A DNA stretch of 64,000 bases from positions 48,606 through 112,605 of the forward strand of contig JACYLU010000010.1 of assembly GCA_015272325.1 (NCBI GenBank). The letters are read 5' to 3'. The position numbers and the translations under genes are program-made. Each line of letters starts with the position of its first letter. Within the stretch, counting starts at the first letter, position 1. Shown here piece after piece: positions 16,549 to 24,794 of this stretch. Under the pieces are notes generated by a model. That model was given only the letters and a program-made list of their open reading frames with translations. It made no database searches and was not told the origin of the DNA. This DNA is from Synechococcales cyanobacterium C42_A2020_086. Its GTDB lineage: Bacteria; Cyanobacteriota; Cyanobacteriia; Elainellales; Elainellaceae.

Positions 16549-16720
16549 AGGGTTGCAGTGTCTGGGTCGATTAGAGGACATTCCCAGCGGAGATCAGAGC
16601 CGAAACGCTCCGAAATCTCCGGGAGATCCTGACGAATGCCGGAACAACTATTAAGCTGAGAGCAGTCGACTATGTTTGGCGACCGTATACCAATTCGCTA
16701 GCGGGAAAATTTTGGTTGAC

Positions 16721-19700
16721 ATGTCTAATTCAATCAGCCCCCAAATTGGTTCCCAGATGAATCCCCCTTGGCAAGCTGGAGATCGACTGCTAGAGCAGTA
16801 TCGGGTGACGGCAATCTTGGGCGAAGATGCATTAGGTGAGTTATACAAAGTTCATCACCTATCCTGGAAAACCGATTTGCTGGTTCGCTGCCTGAGTCGT
16901 GGGGTAGCAGCGTCCTTGGGTGGGGTGGAGTCGTTGCAAGCTGCGGTCGATCGCTGGATCAACTTAGGGGTTCATCCGCATATCCTCACCGCTTATACCC
17001 TGCGCTGCCCAGATACCCTGCCGCTGCTGATTACAGAATATCTGCCCAGCACATTGGGGGACTGGATCCGCGACCGCCGCCTATATACAGGAACCGCGCT
17101 GCGACGCATCCTAGATGTAGCCATTCAGACCGCTTGGGGGCTGCACTATGCCCAAGACCGCGGCATCAGTCCGGTTTGGGTCACGCCCGAAACCATTCGC
17201 CTGACGCCTGAGTCTGTGGCTAAACTTAGCGATGTTGGCTTGGCAGCCCCAACTACCGCTCGCGAACTGCCCACTTTATTATCGCCCCAGGCTGATCTCT
17301 GGAGTTGGGGTACCGTGGTTTTGGCGATGTTTGTGGGGGAAGCCGTGGCACCCGCCAATGCGACTCAGCGGCTCGATTGCTATCTCAATAGCGCCGGAGA
17401 CGCAGCGCTGCCGCCTATGCCTGATCGGGTTGTTCAGTTGCTGCGTCGCTGTTTTCAAGTTGGTTCTGGTTCAGGAGAGAGCGCCTCGCTGTCTTTCTTA
17501 GCAATTGCTCGTGAACTTCAGGGGTGCTATCAAGCCAGCACCGGCTGTCCCTATTTTCGGCGGGAGCCTGGGCCGACTCAGGATGCCGATCTACTCAACA
17601 ACAAAGCGCTGTGTCTTTGGGATGCAGGACAGGTTGAGGAGGCGATGGCGCTTTGGGAACAAGCACTAGCCATTCAGCCTCAGCATCCCGAGGCGATTTA
17701 CAACCAAAATCTGCTGCGTTGGCGAGCGGGTGACATTGACGATGGTATGGTGCTGCGACAGTTGGAATATTGCCGCACCGTCAGCCAAGCCGAAAAGGTG
17801 GAATATTTAATTAGCCAGGTGCAGCTAGAGCGAGGCGATAGTGAAACGGCGCTGCAGCTCTTATCTCAACCGCCGGCTGACCCTGCCTCGGCTGGCATCG
17901 ATCTCGAGGAGTGGAACGCTGCATTAGCAGTGGCTACGCAACATCCGAGCCGCAAGCGTTTGATGTGGCGGCTAGAGCAGACAACCCCGGAGGCTTCGGC
18001 TACCCCACCGGTCATTGCCTTGAGTGCAGATGGTCGCTATGGCCTATCGGGTGGAACTGATCGGCAGATTCGGCTGTGGGAAGTTGAAACGGGGCGGTGC
18101 CTCTACACGTTCAAAGGGCATCAAGGGGCTGTAACGGCAGTTACCTTTAGCGACGATGGCTGCTATGTGGCATCGGGTAGCGAGGATCAAACACTGCGGC
18201 TCTGGAATGTGACAGCCACGCACCTCGTCCACACCTTTGACGGGCTACGAGAACGGCGATCTGGCTACCAGAACGCGGTCGATCAGTGGCTTGAGCGCCT
18301 GAAAGTGACAGCCAAACTGGTATTAGGTCGGCATGGTGCCGGTCATCAGGGAACGGTGCGCTCGGTGGCGTTGAGTCCAGATCGGCAATACCTGCTGTCG
18401 GGGGGAGACGACCGAGCAATCAAGCTTTGGGATATGGAATCTGGGCGCTGTGTGCAGACATTTCATGGGCACCGGCAGCGGGTGTTTAGCGTCCAGTTTT
18501 GTCCCGATCGGCGGCATATCCTGTCAGCCAGCGATGATCAGACCGTTCGGCTATGGGATATTGTGACGGGACGAGTGGTGCGAACGCTGCAGGGGTTCCA
18601 CGATCTGTCCGCGATCGCCCTGAGCACCGACGGGCGGCAGGTACTAACGGCTGGCTCACTAATGCGGCTGTGGGATTTAGACAGCGGCGAAGCGGTGAAA
18701 ACCCTAGCTGCTCCTACGGCACGTGTCACGGCGGTTGCCTGGAGTGCCTGTGGGGACTATGTGCTGTCGGGTGGAGAGGATCAGCAGCTCAAACTGTGGC
18801 AGGTAGCAACGGGTCGATGTCTGCGGAGTTTTCCGGGCCATAGTGCAGCGGTTGCGACTCTTTGCCTAAGTGCCGACGGTCGCTATGCTTTTTCGACCGA
18901 TGCTCAGGCGCTCCATGTTTGGGCGGTGGAATGCTCAACCCCTACACCGCTAGCTCCGCTGCGACCGGCACGCCGCTATTCTGTGGAAACCATATCGCCT
19001 AGCGATCGCAGTTACGTACAAGCCTTGATTGCTGCGCAGCAGTCGATTGAGCAAGGCTACTTTGTGGCGGCAGCACAGCAGTTGCGGCAAGCCCGCCTAC
19101 AACCCGGCTACAACCAGAGCGCCGAGGCTGTCCAGGCTTGGCTGCGGCTCTATCTGCATCTGCCGCGCCACACGCTGAATGCCGTCTGGGAGCAGGCGAG
19201 TTTCCGGCGGCATACCGGCGCAGTGCAGGCAGTGGCCTTCAGCCCTGATGCCTGTTTGGCGCTTTCGGCTGGGGTCGATCAGTCGCTGAAACTGTGGGAC
19301 ATCACCCGAGAGCAGTGCTTGCTCAGCCTAGAAGGACACCGAGGCCCCATTCACAGCGTTGCCTTTGATCGCGACGGCAGTCTGGCTCTCTCGGCCGGTA
19401 GCGATGGTCAGGTGAAGGTGTGGCAAATTCCCTCTGGCGATGAGCGCTGGACCTTGACCGGGCATCGAGGGCCAATCTTTGCCATTGCCTGTAGCCCGGA
19501 TGGTCGCCTGGCTCTCTCTGGCAGTGCCGACCGCACGCTGAAACTGTGGGATCTGACTAGCGGCGACTGCCTGCGAACGCTAGAAGGCCATAGCGGCGAA
19601 GTTACCACCGTGGCCATCAGCGCAGACGGGCGCTACGGACTCTCTGGCAGTGCCGACCGCACGCTGAAACTGTGGGATCTGACTAGCGGCGACTGCCTGC

Positions 19701-20791
19701 GAACGCTAGAAGGGCACAGTGCTGCCGTTCGCTCGGTCGGCCTAAGCGCAGATCAAAAACTAATTGTTTCTGGCGGCGATGACCAAACGCTGAAACTGTG
19801 GAACCTGAACGGTGACTGTCTACGCACCCTCAATGCTCATGCTGCAGCCGTACAGACCGTGCTGATCACGCCAGATAGCCGCTTTATCATCTCTGGCAGT
19901 GCCGATCAGTCGGTGAAACTGTGGAGCCTAAACGGTGACTGTTTGTGGACGTTGAACACCTCTGCCCCCGTTCGTTCGCTGGCCTTTAGTAGTGATAGTC
20001 GCTATCTGCTGTCTGCTGGCGATGACCCGGCGCTAACCCTCTGGCTACTCGATTGGGACTTGGTGGATACTCTGCCTGCCGCCTGGGACGAAGGAGCACG
20101 CCCCTATCTGGATGCGTTTCTGACGCTGCATCAGCCCCGAACGAGCACGCCAGATGCCTCGGGAGCGGCGGTTGGTTCCTCCGTTGCCAACTGGACCGAT
20201 AGCGACCTGCAACGATTGCTGCGCACGCTGCAACAGGCAGGCTATGGTTGGCTGCAGCCAGAAGGGGTTCGTCAACAGTTGCTGCGCATGGCTCAGGCGG
20301 CGACCGTTAAGCCCGCTCTGCCCACAACAGATTCAACCGTATTCGCGACAGCATTCGTTACAGAATTTACCACTGCCTTCGGGGGACCAGGAACGCGGGT
20401 GATCCTTAGCTTCACTTCGGGTAGCCTCAAGGGGCAAGAGTTCATTTTCCGAGAGCGCACAACCTGCATCTTGGGACGAGCTAAGGATTGTCAAATTCAG
20501 CTCCCTAACGATGAGCAGCACAATACGGTCTCGCGCTATCATTGCGCCTTGGAGATCGAGCCGCCGGCGGTGCGGATCCGCGATCTGGGCAGCCTGCATG
20601 GTACTTACCTCAACGGGCAGTTGATTGGCAAGCGTTCACCCAACCCGAATGGTCAAGCTGCCACCGAATTTCCCACCCACGAGCTGACGAGTGGCGATGA
20701 GATCCGGCTGGGCAAGGCAGCGATGCGGCTCTCCATCGAGATTCGCCCGGCTGAAGCCACTTGGGTCGATGAAACAGCCCTCAATCATTAG
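16721..20791 (+). CDS. Giant signalling scaffold: pseudokinase - TPR - two WD40 propellers - FHA
   Basis: ATG 16721 is preferred over the open TTG 45 bases upstream; the product is about 1356 residues. Residues about 20-270 have a Ser/Thr-kinase layout, but the ATP lysine position reads LLVRCLS, the HRD loop is replaced by SPVWVTPETIRL, and DFG by LSDVG. It is therefore a pseudokinase. A TPR-like segment (NNKALCLWDAGQVEEAMALWEQALAIQPQHPEA) follows. Seven WD40 repeats (about 440-750) and, after a helical linker, seven more (about 830-1130) form two complete propellers. The C-terminal about 115 residues are an FHA phosphothreonine-binding domain (ILGRAKDCQIQLP, TVSRYHC, DLGSLHGTYLNG). No membrane segment. 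It probably gathers phosphorylated partners; the kinase gene 1.4 kb upstream is one candidate. Confidence 0.93.
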   Translation: MSNSISPQIGSQMNPPWQAGDRLLEQYRVTAILGEDALGELYKVHHLSWKTDLLVRCLSRGVAASLGGVESLQAAVDRWINLGVHPHILTAYTLRCPDTLPLLITEYLPSTLGDWIRDRRLYTGTALRRILDVAIQTAWGLHYAQDRGISPVWVTPETIRLTPESVAKLSDVGLAAPTTARELPTLLSPQADLWSWGTVVLAMFVGEAVAPANATQRLDCYLNSAGDAALPPMPDRVVQLLRRCFQVGSGSGESASLSFLAIARELQGCYQASTGCPYFRREPGPTQDADLLNNKALCLWDAGQVEEAMALWEQALAIQPQHPEAIYNQNLLRWRAGDIDDGMVLRQLEYCRTVSQAEKVEYLISQVQLERGDSETALQLLSQPPADPASAGIDLEEWNAALAVATQHPSRKRLMWRLEQTTPEASATPPVIALSADGRYGLSGGTDRQIRLWEVETGRCLYTFKGHQGAVTAVTFSDDGCYVASGSEDQTLRLWNVTATHLVHTFDGLRERRSGYQNAVDQWLERLKVTAKLVLGRHGAGHQGTVRSVALSPDRQYLLSGGDDRAIKLWDMESGRCVQTFHGHRQRVFSVQFCPDRRHILSASDDQTVRLWDIVTGRVVRTLQGFHDLSAIALSTDGRQVLTAGSLMRLWDLDSGEAVKTLAAPTARVTAVAWSACGDYVLSGGEDQQLKLWQVATGRCLRSFPGHSAAVATLCLSADGRYAFSTDAQALHVWAVECSTPTPLAPLRPARRYSVETISPSDRSYVQALIAAQQSIEQGYFVAAAQQLRQARLQPGYNQSAEAVQAWLRLYLHLPRHTLNAVWEQASFRRHTGAVQAVAFSPDACLALSAGVDQSLKLWDITREQCLLSLEGHRGPIHSVAFDRDGSLALSAGSDGQVKVWQIPSGDERWTLTGHRGPIFAIACSPDGRLALSGSADRTLKLWDLTSGDCLRTLEGHSGEVTTVAISADGRYGLSGSADRTLKLWDLTSGDCLRTLEGHSAAVRSVGLSADQKLIVSGGDDQTLKLWNLNGDCLRTLNAHAAAVQTVLITPDSRFIISGSADQSVKLWSLNGDCLWTLNTSAPVRSLAFSSDSRYLLSAGDDPALTLWLLDWDLVDTLPAAWDEGARPYLDAFLTLHQPRTSTPDASGAAVGSSVANWTDSDLQRLLRTLQQAGYGWLQPEGVRQQLLRMAQAATVKPALPTTDSTVFATAFVTEFTTAFGGPGTRVILSFTSGSLKGQEFIFRERTTCILGRAKDCQIQLPNDEQHNTVSRYHCALEIEPPAVRIRDLGSLHGTYLNGQLIGKRSPNPNGQAATEFPTHELTSGDEIRLGKAAMRLSIEIRPAEATWVDETALNH
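19514..19713 (+). repeat. Two identical 74-bp segments in adjacent WD40 blades
   Basis: 19514-19587 and 19640-19713 are identical over 74 bp, offset 126 bp or exactly 42 codons (one blade). Other blades of the same gene are clearly diverged in DNA, so this is a recent blade duplication or gene conversion. Confidence 0.9.
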
Positions 20792-20819
20792 TGGCTCAAT
20801 TAGGAGTGGCTCAATTAGG
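20790..20819 (+). repeat. 15-bp tandem duplication after the scaffold gene
   Basis: AGTGGCTCAATTAGG occurs at 20790-20804 and 20805-20819, then degenerates into further GCTCAATC units up to about 20850. It begins at the stop codon of the scaffold gene and runs to the end of the convergent GH31 gene. Confidence 0.85.
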
Positions 20820-20848
20820 CTCAATCCAATCAGGCTCAATCAGCTCAA

Positions 20849-23230
20849 TCATGAGTCATGAATGGCTCTCATGAGCTGCTGAGACGATTCACCAGAAAAC
20901 ACCAACTGACGGGCAGAACCATCATCCTCAAAGGACTGTTCGCCTAGCCCCACCACTTCAACAATCACCGTGCGCGGTGGCGGCATCCACTGCCCAGAGC
21001 GTTCGTCGATACAGACAATGGTTTGCGACCCTTCTAACGCAACGCGGTAGGTCGTGGTAGCCCAAGCTCCATCGCGGTACTCAAAGCTATCGCCATCATC
21101 TTCGTAGAGCGTCCATTCACCGTTGCCAGACCAAATTTTGATCCGCAGCACCTTCAGCGGCAATTCCTCAACATGCTGCATCACCGGAGCCAAAGGAATG
21201 ACTGCCCCTGCCTTGACATAGAGCGGCATCCGGTCCAGCGGAGCCGACGCCAGAATATGCTGACCGCCTTCGTGCTTTTCCCGTGTCCACCAATCGTACC
21301 AGGTGCCTTCTGGCAAATAGACCGAGCGGCACTCGATGCCCGGACGGCATACCGGAGCCGCCATCAGCGACGGTCCTAGCATTACTTGGTCAAAGAGCTG
21401 AGAGGTGTGCGGATCGTTCGGAAAGTGGTAGAGGAGTGGGCGCAGAATCGGGGCACCAGTGGTTGCCGCCTCCCAAAACAGCGTATAGAGGTAGGGCAAA
21501 AGCTGATAACGCAACTCGATGTACTGGCGGCAAATCTGCTCGACGTGCTCGCCAAACACCCATGGTTCGTGCCGCATGCTGCCGATGATGGAATGGGCCC
21601 GCATTAGTGGGTACAGCATTCCCACCTGGATCCAGCGGGCAAACAGCTCGGCAGTGGCATTCCCAGCAAAGCCGCCAATATCAGCTCCGACAAAAGCAAC
21701 ACCCGACAGCCCGAGATTACAGAGCATCGGCAGCGACATCTCCAGATATTCCCAGCGGGAGTGGTTATCCCCCGTCCATACCGCTGACCAGCGCTGGATA
21801 CCGGCAAAACCCGCTCGCGTCAGCACAAAAGAGCGCGTCTGCGGGCGAAGTCGTTCTAGCCCTTCGGCGGCGGCACGAGCCATCATCATGCCGTAGAGAT
21901 TGTGGGTCTCGGCGTGATCCGTCCGTTCTTGCAGCGGACCCTGGGGCGCATCCAGCGGAAACCAAATTTTAACGCCCGGATCGCCAAAGGGACGGTCATT
22001 CATAGCGGGTTCGTTCATGTCGTTCCAGATGCCGGCCACGCCCGCATCAGTGAGTACATGGTGCCAGTCGCCCCACCAGCGCCGTACCTCCGGACGCAGG
22101 AAATCAGGAAACACCGCCCGATCGGGCCAGACATAGCCGTGAAAGACTTTGCCCTGAGCATCGCGAACGAAATAATCCTGCTCTAACCCTTCATCAAATA
22201 CAGCATAGTCACCCTCGGGTTCAAACTTGACCCCTGGATCCACAATCGTCACCACCTTGAAGCCGGCCTCAGTCAGGGTTTGAATCAGGGCTTGGGGCTG
22301 GGGAAAGCGCTGGCGATTCCAGGTAAAGACGCGGAAACCCTGCATATAGTCAATATCGAGGTGAATTACATCACAGGGCAGGCGACGCTGGCGAAACTCC
22401 TGGGCCAACTGCTGCACTTCAGCTTCCGAGTTGTAGCTCCAGCGGCACTGATGGTAGCCCAAGGCCCAGCGCGGCGGCAGCGGCATTCGCCCGGTGAGAT
22501 CGGTATAGGTGTGGAGAATCGTAGCCGGTTCCGGACCATAGAGAATGTAGTAGTCGAGTTCGGATGTTTCTGCCTGCATCCGGCACACCCCTGCTTCGTC
22601 GGCACCGACATCAAACTGACTGCGGCAGGTGGTATTGAGAAAAATACCGTAGCCTAGCTGCGGCCGCAGTACCAGAAAGAAGGGAATCGCTTGATACATC
22701 GCGTCCGTGAGAGCGTGGTAGTCGAGCGAGTCGGTGGTCCAATTCGTCAATCGTCGCCCGATCTGGTCGAGCAGGCCGGTGCGCTCACCAAAGCCATAGA
22801 AATGCTCGTCGGGTTCAATCTGCTTCCAGCAGGCGACACTGCCCGGTCGCCAACCCATACTGCGCGTCTCATCCTGAGCGAAGGGGCGGTCCTGACAGTC
22901 AAAACAAGTTAGGCGACCCGATGCCCGCTCAATGCGGACGCGAAGCGCGGCAGTGGTCAGCTCGACCCAGGCATCGGTTTCTTGCAGCTCAAAAGCAGCC
23001 GGGAGCCAATCATCGTCGTCGCGGGTCACGGACCAGGAGCGGCGCGGCAAAAACATCCCGGTAGGAGCCAACCGTACCCGGATCAGATTTGCTGCCAGCA
23101 CGCTCAGCCGCAGTTGGGCTGTCCCATTGGAAAAGGTCACCGCTTGAGAATTCTGCTCGATCAACTTTACCGCTCCCAAGGTAGACCAAGGAATTTCCGC
23201 CACCGGCAGTTGCCCAACAAACTCTGGCAT
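20849..23230 (-). CDS. GH31 family alpha-glucosidase
   Basis: The enzyme releases glucose from the non-reducing ends of alpha-glucans or maltooligosaccharides. Of 793 residues, about 1-240 are the N-terminal beta-sandwich and 245-600 the catalytic barrel. The nucleophile is the Asp of GIWNDMNEP near residue 403, and the acid/base Asp is in AVWTGDNHSRW near 486. Other GH31 marks are HFYGFGERTGLLD, WALGYHQCRWSY, DVIHLDIDYMQGFRVFTWN and LSGVAFVGADIGGF. The C-terminal sandwich carries RMPLYVKAGAVIPLAPV and WTLYEDDGDSFEY. No signal peptide, so it acts in the cytosol, probably in glycogen or maltodextrin turnover with the GH13 proteins at 29578 and 34480. Monocistronic. Confidence 0.95.
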   Translation of the reverse strand: MPEFVGQLPVAEIPWSTLGAVKLIEQNSQAVTFSNGTAQLRLSVLAANLIRVRLAPTGMFLPRRSWSVTRDDDDWLPAAFELQETDAWVELTTAALRVRIERASGRLTCFDCQDRPFAQDETRSMGWRPGSVACWKQIEPDEHFYGFGERTGLLDQIGRRLTNWTTDSLDYHALTDAMYQAIPFFLVLRPQLGYGIFLNTTCRSQFDVGADEAGVCRMQAETSELDYYILYGPEPATILHTYTDLTGRMPLPPRWALGYHQCRWSYNSEAEVQQLAQEFRQRRLPCDVIHLDIDYMQGFRVFTWNRQRFPQPQALIQTLTEAGFKVVTIVDPGVKFEPEGDYAVFDEGLEQDYFVRDAQGKVFHGYVWPDRAVFPDFLRPEVRRWWGDWHHVLTDAGVAGIWNDMNEPAMNDRPFGDPGVKIWFPLDAPQGPLQERTDHAETHNLYGMMMARAAAEGLERLRPQTRSFVLTRAGFAGIQRWSAVWTGDNHSRWEYLEMSLPMLCNLGLSGVAFVGADIGGFAGNATAELFARWIQVGMLYPLMRAHSIIGSMRHEPWVFGEHVEQICRQYIELRYQLLPYLYTLFWEAATTGAPILRPLLYHFPNDPHTSQLFDQVMLGPSLMAAPVCRPGIECRSVYLPEGTWYDWWTREKHEGGQHILASAPLDRMPLYVKAGAVIPLAPVMQHVEELPLKVLRIKIWSGNGEWTLYEDDGDSFEYRDGAWATTTYRVALEGSQTIVCIDERSGQWMPPPRTVIVEVVGLGEQSFEDDGSARQLVFSGESSQQLMRAIHDS

Positions 23231-23436
23231 AGATCTCTATCCATAAATCTCTCGCTCCACACTATCCGGGATCGAGCTGTTTTCCAATCTCTATCGCGAG
23301 ACGGGCTTTCGCCGATGCGACTCCCTCCTCAAGGAGGATTCTCATCTGTAGCGCCTCGGTCTACCGTCGGTGTAGCGGCACACAGCGCCGATGAAACGAG
23401 CTCAATGAAAGGCGAGATGAAACTGGAGGTTTAGCA

Positions 23437-24219
23437 ATGCAGCTCACCGATCGAGTCGCCCTAATTACCGGAGGCGATTCAGGCATTGGTTTGGCGACCG
23501 CCCATTGCTTTGCCCGCGCAGGAGCCAAGGTGGGGGTGCTAGGGCGGAATTCCGATGAGGTGCAGCACACGGTAGACGAAATTCAGCAGCAGAGCGGCAC
23601 AGCCCTGCCTCTGGTCGCAGATGTTTCCCAACCAGAAGCGATGCAGCAGGCCGTTGCTCAGCTTGTTGATGCCTGGGGGCGACTCGATATTGTGTTTGCG
23701 AATGCCGGCATTAACGGCGTCTGGGCACCCCTCGAAGAGTTGGACCCAGAAGACTGGGACCAGACCTTGACGGTTAACCTGAAGGGCACCTTTCTAACGG
23801 TGAAATATGCTGTTCCTTACTTGAAGCGGCAGGGCGGTTCAGTGATCATTACGTCTTCAGTTAACGGAACGCGTATGTTCAGCAATACTGGAGCCACAGC
23901 CTATGCTTGCTCGAAGGCAGCCCAAGTCGCCTTTGCCAAAATGGTTGCGCTGGAACTCGCTCAGCACCGCATCCGCGTCAATGTTATTTGCCCCGGAGCC
24001 ATCGCCACCGACATTGATCAAAGCACCGAACAGCAGAATTTGCAGGGGATACGTCCCCGCGTTGAATTTCCCGAGGGCATGATTCCCCTCACTGGCGGCA
24101 AACCGGGTCAGGCTGAACAGGTAGCAGATTTGGTACTGTTTTTGGCTTCAGATGCTGCCAGCCACATCACGGGCACTGAACTGTGGATCGATGGTGGTCA
24201 ATCACTGTTGCAAGGCTAG
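23437..24219 (+). CDS. Short-chain dehydrogenase/reductase (classical SDR)
   Basis: This is a Rossmann-fold NAD(P)-dependent oxidoreductase of 260 residues. The cofactor motif TGGDSGIG is at about 11-18, NAG at about 89, and the catalytic Ser-Tyr-Lys are in VIITSSVNG and AYACSKAA. The segment ICPGAIATDI after the active site and the C-terminal ITGTELWIDGGQSL are standard for the group. GGAGG lies 8 nt before ATG 23437, which makes the start secure. The substrate cannot be read from the sequence. It diverges from the GH31 gene; a link to carbohydrate metabolism is only positional. Confidence 0.93.
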   Translation: MQLTDRVALITGGDSGIGLATAHCFARAGAKVGVLGRNSDEVQHTVDEIQQQSGTALPLVADVSQPEAMQQAVAQLVDAWGRLDIVFANAGINGVWAPLEELDPEDWDQTLTVNLKGTFLTVKYAVPYLKRQGGSVIITSSVNGTRMFSNTGATAYACSKAAQVAFAKMVALELAQHRIRVNVICPGAIATDIDQSTEQQNLQGIRPRVEFPEGMIPLTGGKPGQAEQVADLVLFLASDAASHITGTELWIDGGQSLLQG

Positions 24220-24286
24220 CAGGAAAGTACTGGATATACTTAGGTATACTTGGCAATTGATAGGAGTGGCGCTTCTAGAAGCAACC

Positions 24287-24738
24287 TCAGGGGAATCTAT
24301 AGAAGGGGGCTGTAATATTACTCCTGATTTGATGTGCCAATGCTTCGGCAGTCGTAGCGCTGATAGTATGTTGGCTAAATTCAGCAGCATGACGCCAGGG
24401 ATGAGACTGACGATCTGGGTCAGTTTGGTAACGAGGAATGATATGCCAGTGGACATGTGGCTCGCTATTCCCATAGCAAGCATAGTTCATTTTATAGGGA
24501 TGAAATGTAGCAACAATGGTATTGGCAGCATACATCACTTCTCTTGGAATAGTGTCGTTTGCACGGCTGCCGATAATTCGTGTAATTCACGCACATGCTG
24601 CTTGAATAGCACCAGTGAATAGCCACGATGAAACTGATGATCGCCAACAACGAAGAGCGAGTGCTCTAATTCGCAGATGACATAGGGATTACTGCCCTGT
24701 CGCCAGGCAGCTAAACGCTGGCAAATTAAACAATCCAT
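24287..24738 (-). pseudogene. HIT-family hydrolase gene broken by a frameshift
   Basis: Two adjacent leftward frames make one HIT protein. The first (24738-24535) encodes MDCLICQRL, then ELEHSLFVVGDHQFHRGYSLVLFKQHVRELHEL, stopping after LFQEK. The second (24538-24287) continues VMYAANTIVATFHPYKMNYACYGNS, with the catalytic triad EPHVHWHIIPRY. At the join the minus strand reads CAAGAGAAGTGATG; removing one GA restores CAA-GAA-GTG-ATG and a continuous protein of about 149 residues. So a 2-nt GA duplication broke the gene, or this is a sequencing error. No slippery heptamer for programmed frameshifting is present. HIT proteins hydrolyse nucleotide phosphoesters; both halves keep normal family residues, which argues for a recent event. 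Confidence 0.8.
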
Positions 24739-24794
24739 TTAATAAACCAAATCCATCGCTTATTCTAAGGGTTATTCTAAGGGTCTCAAGGGGT

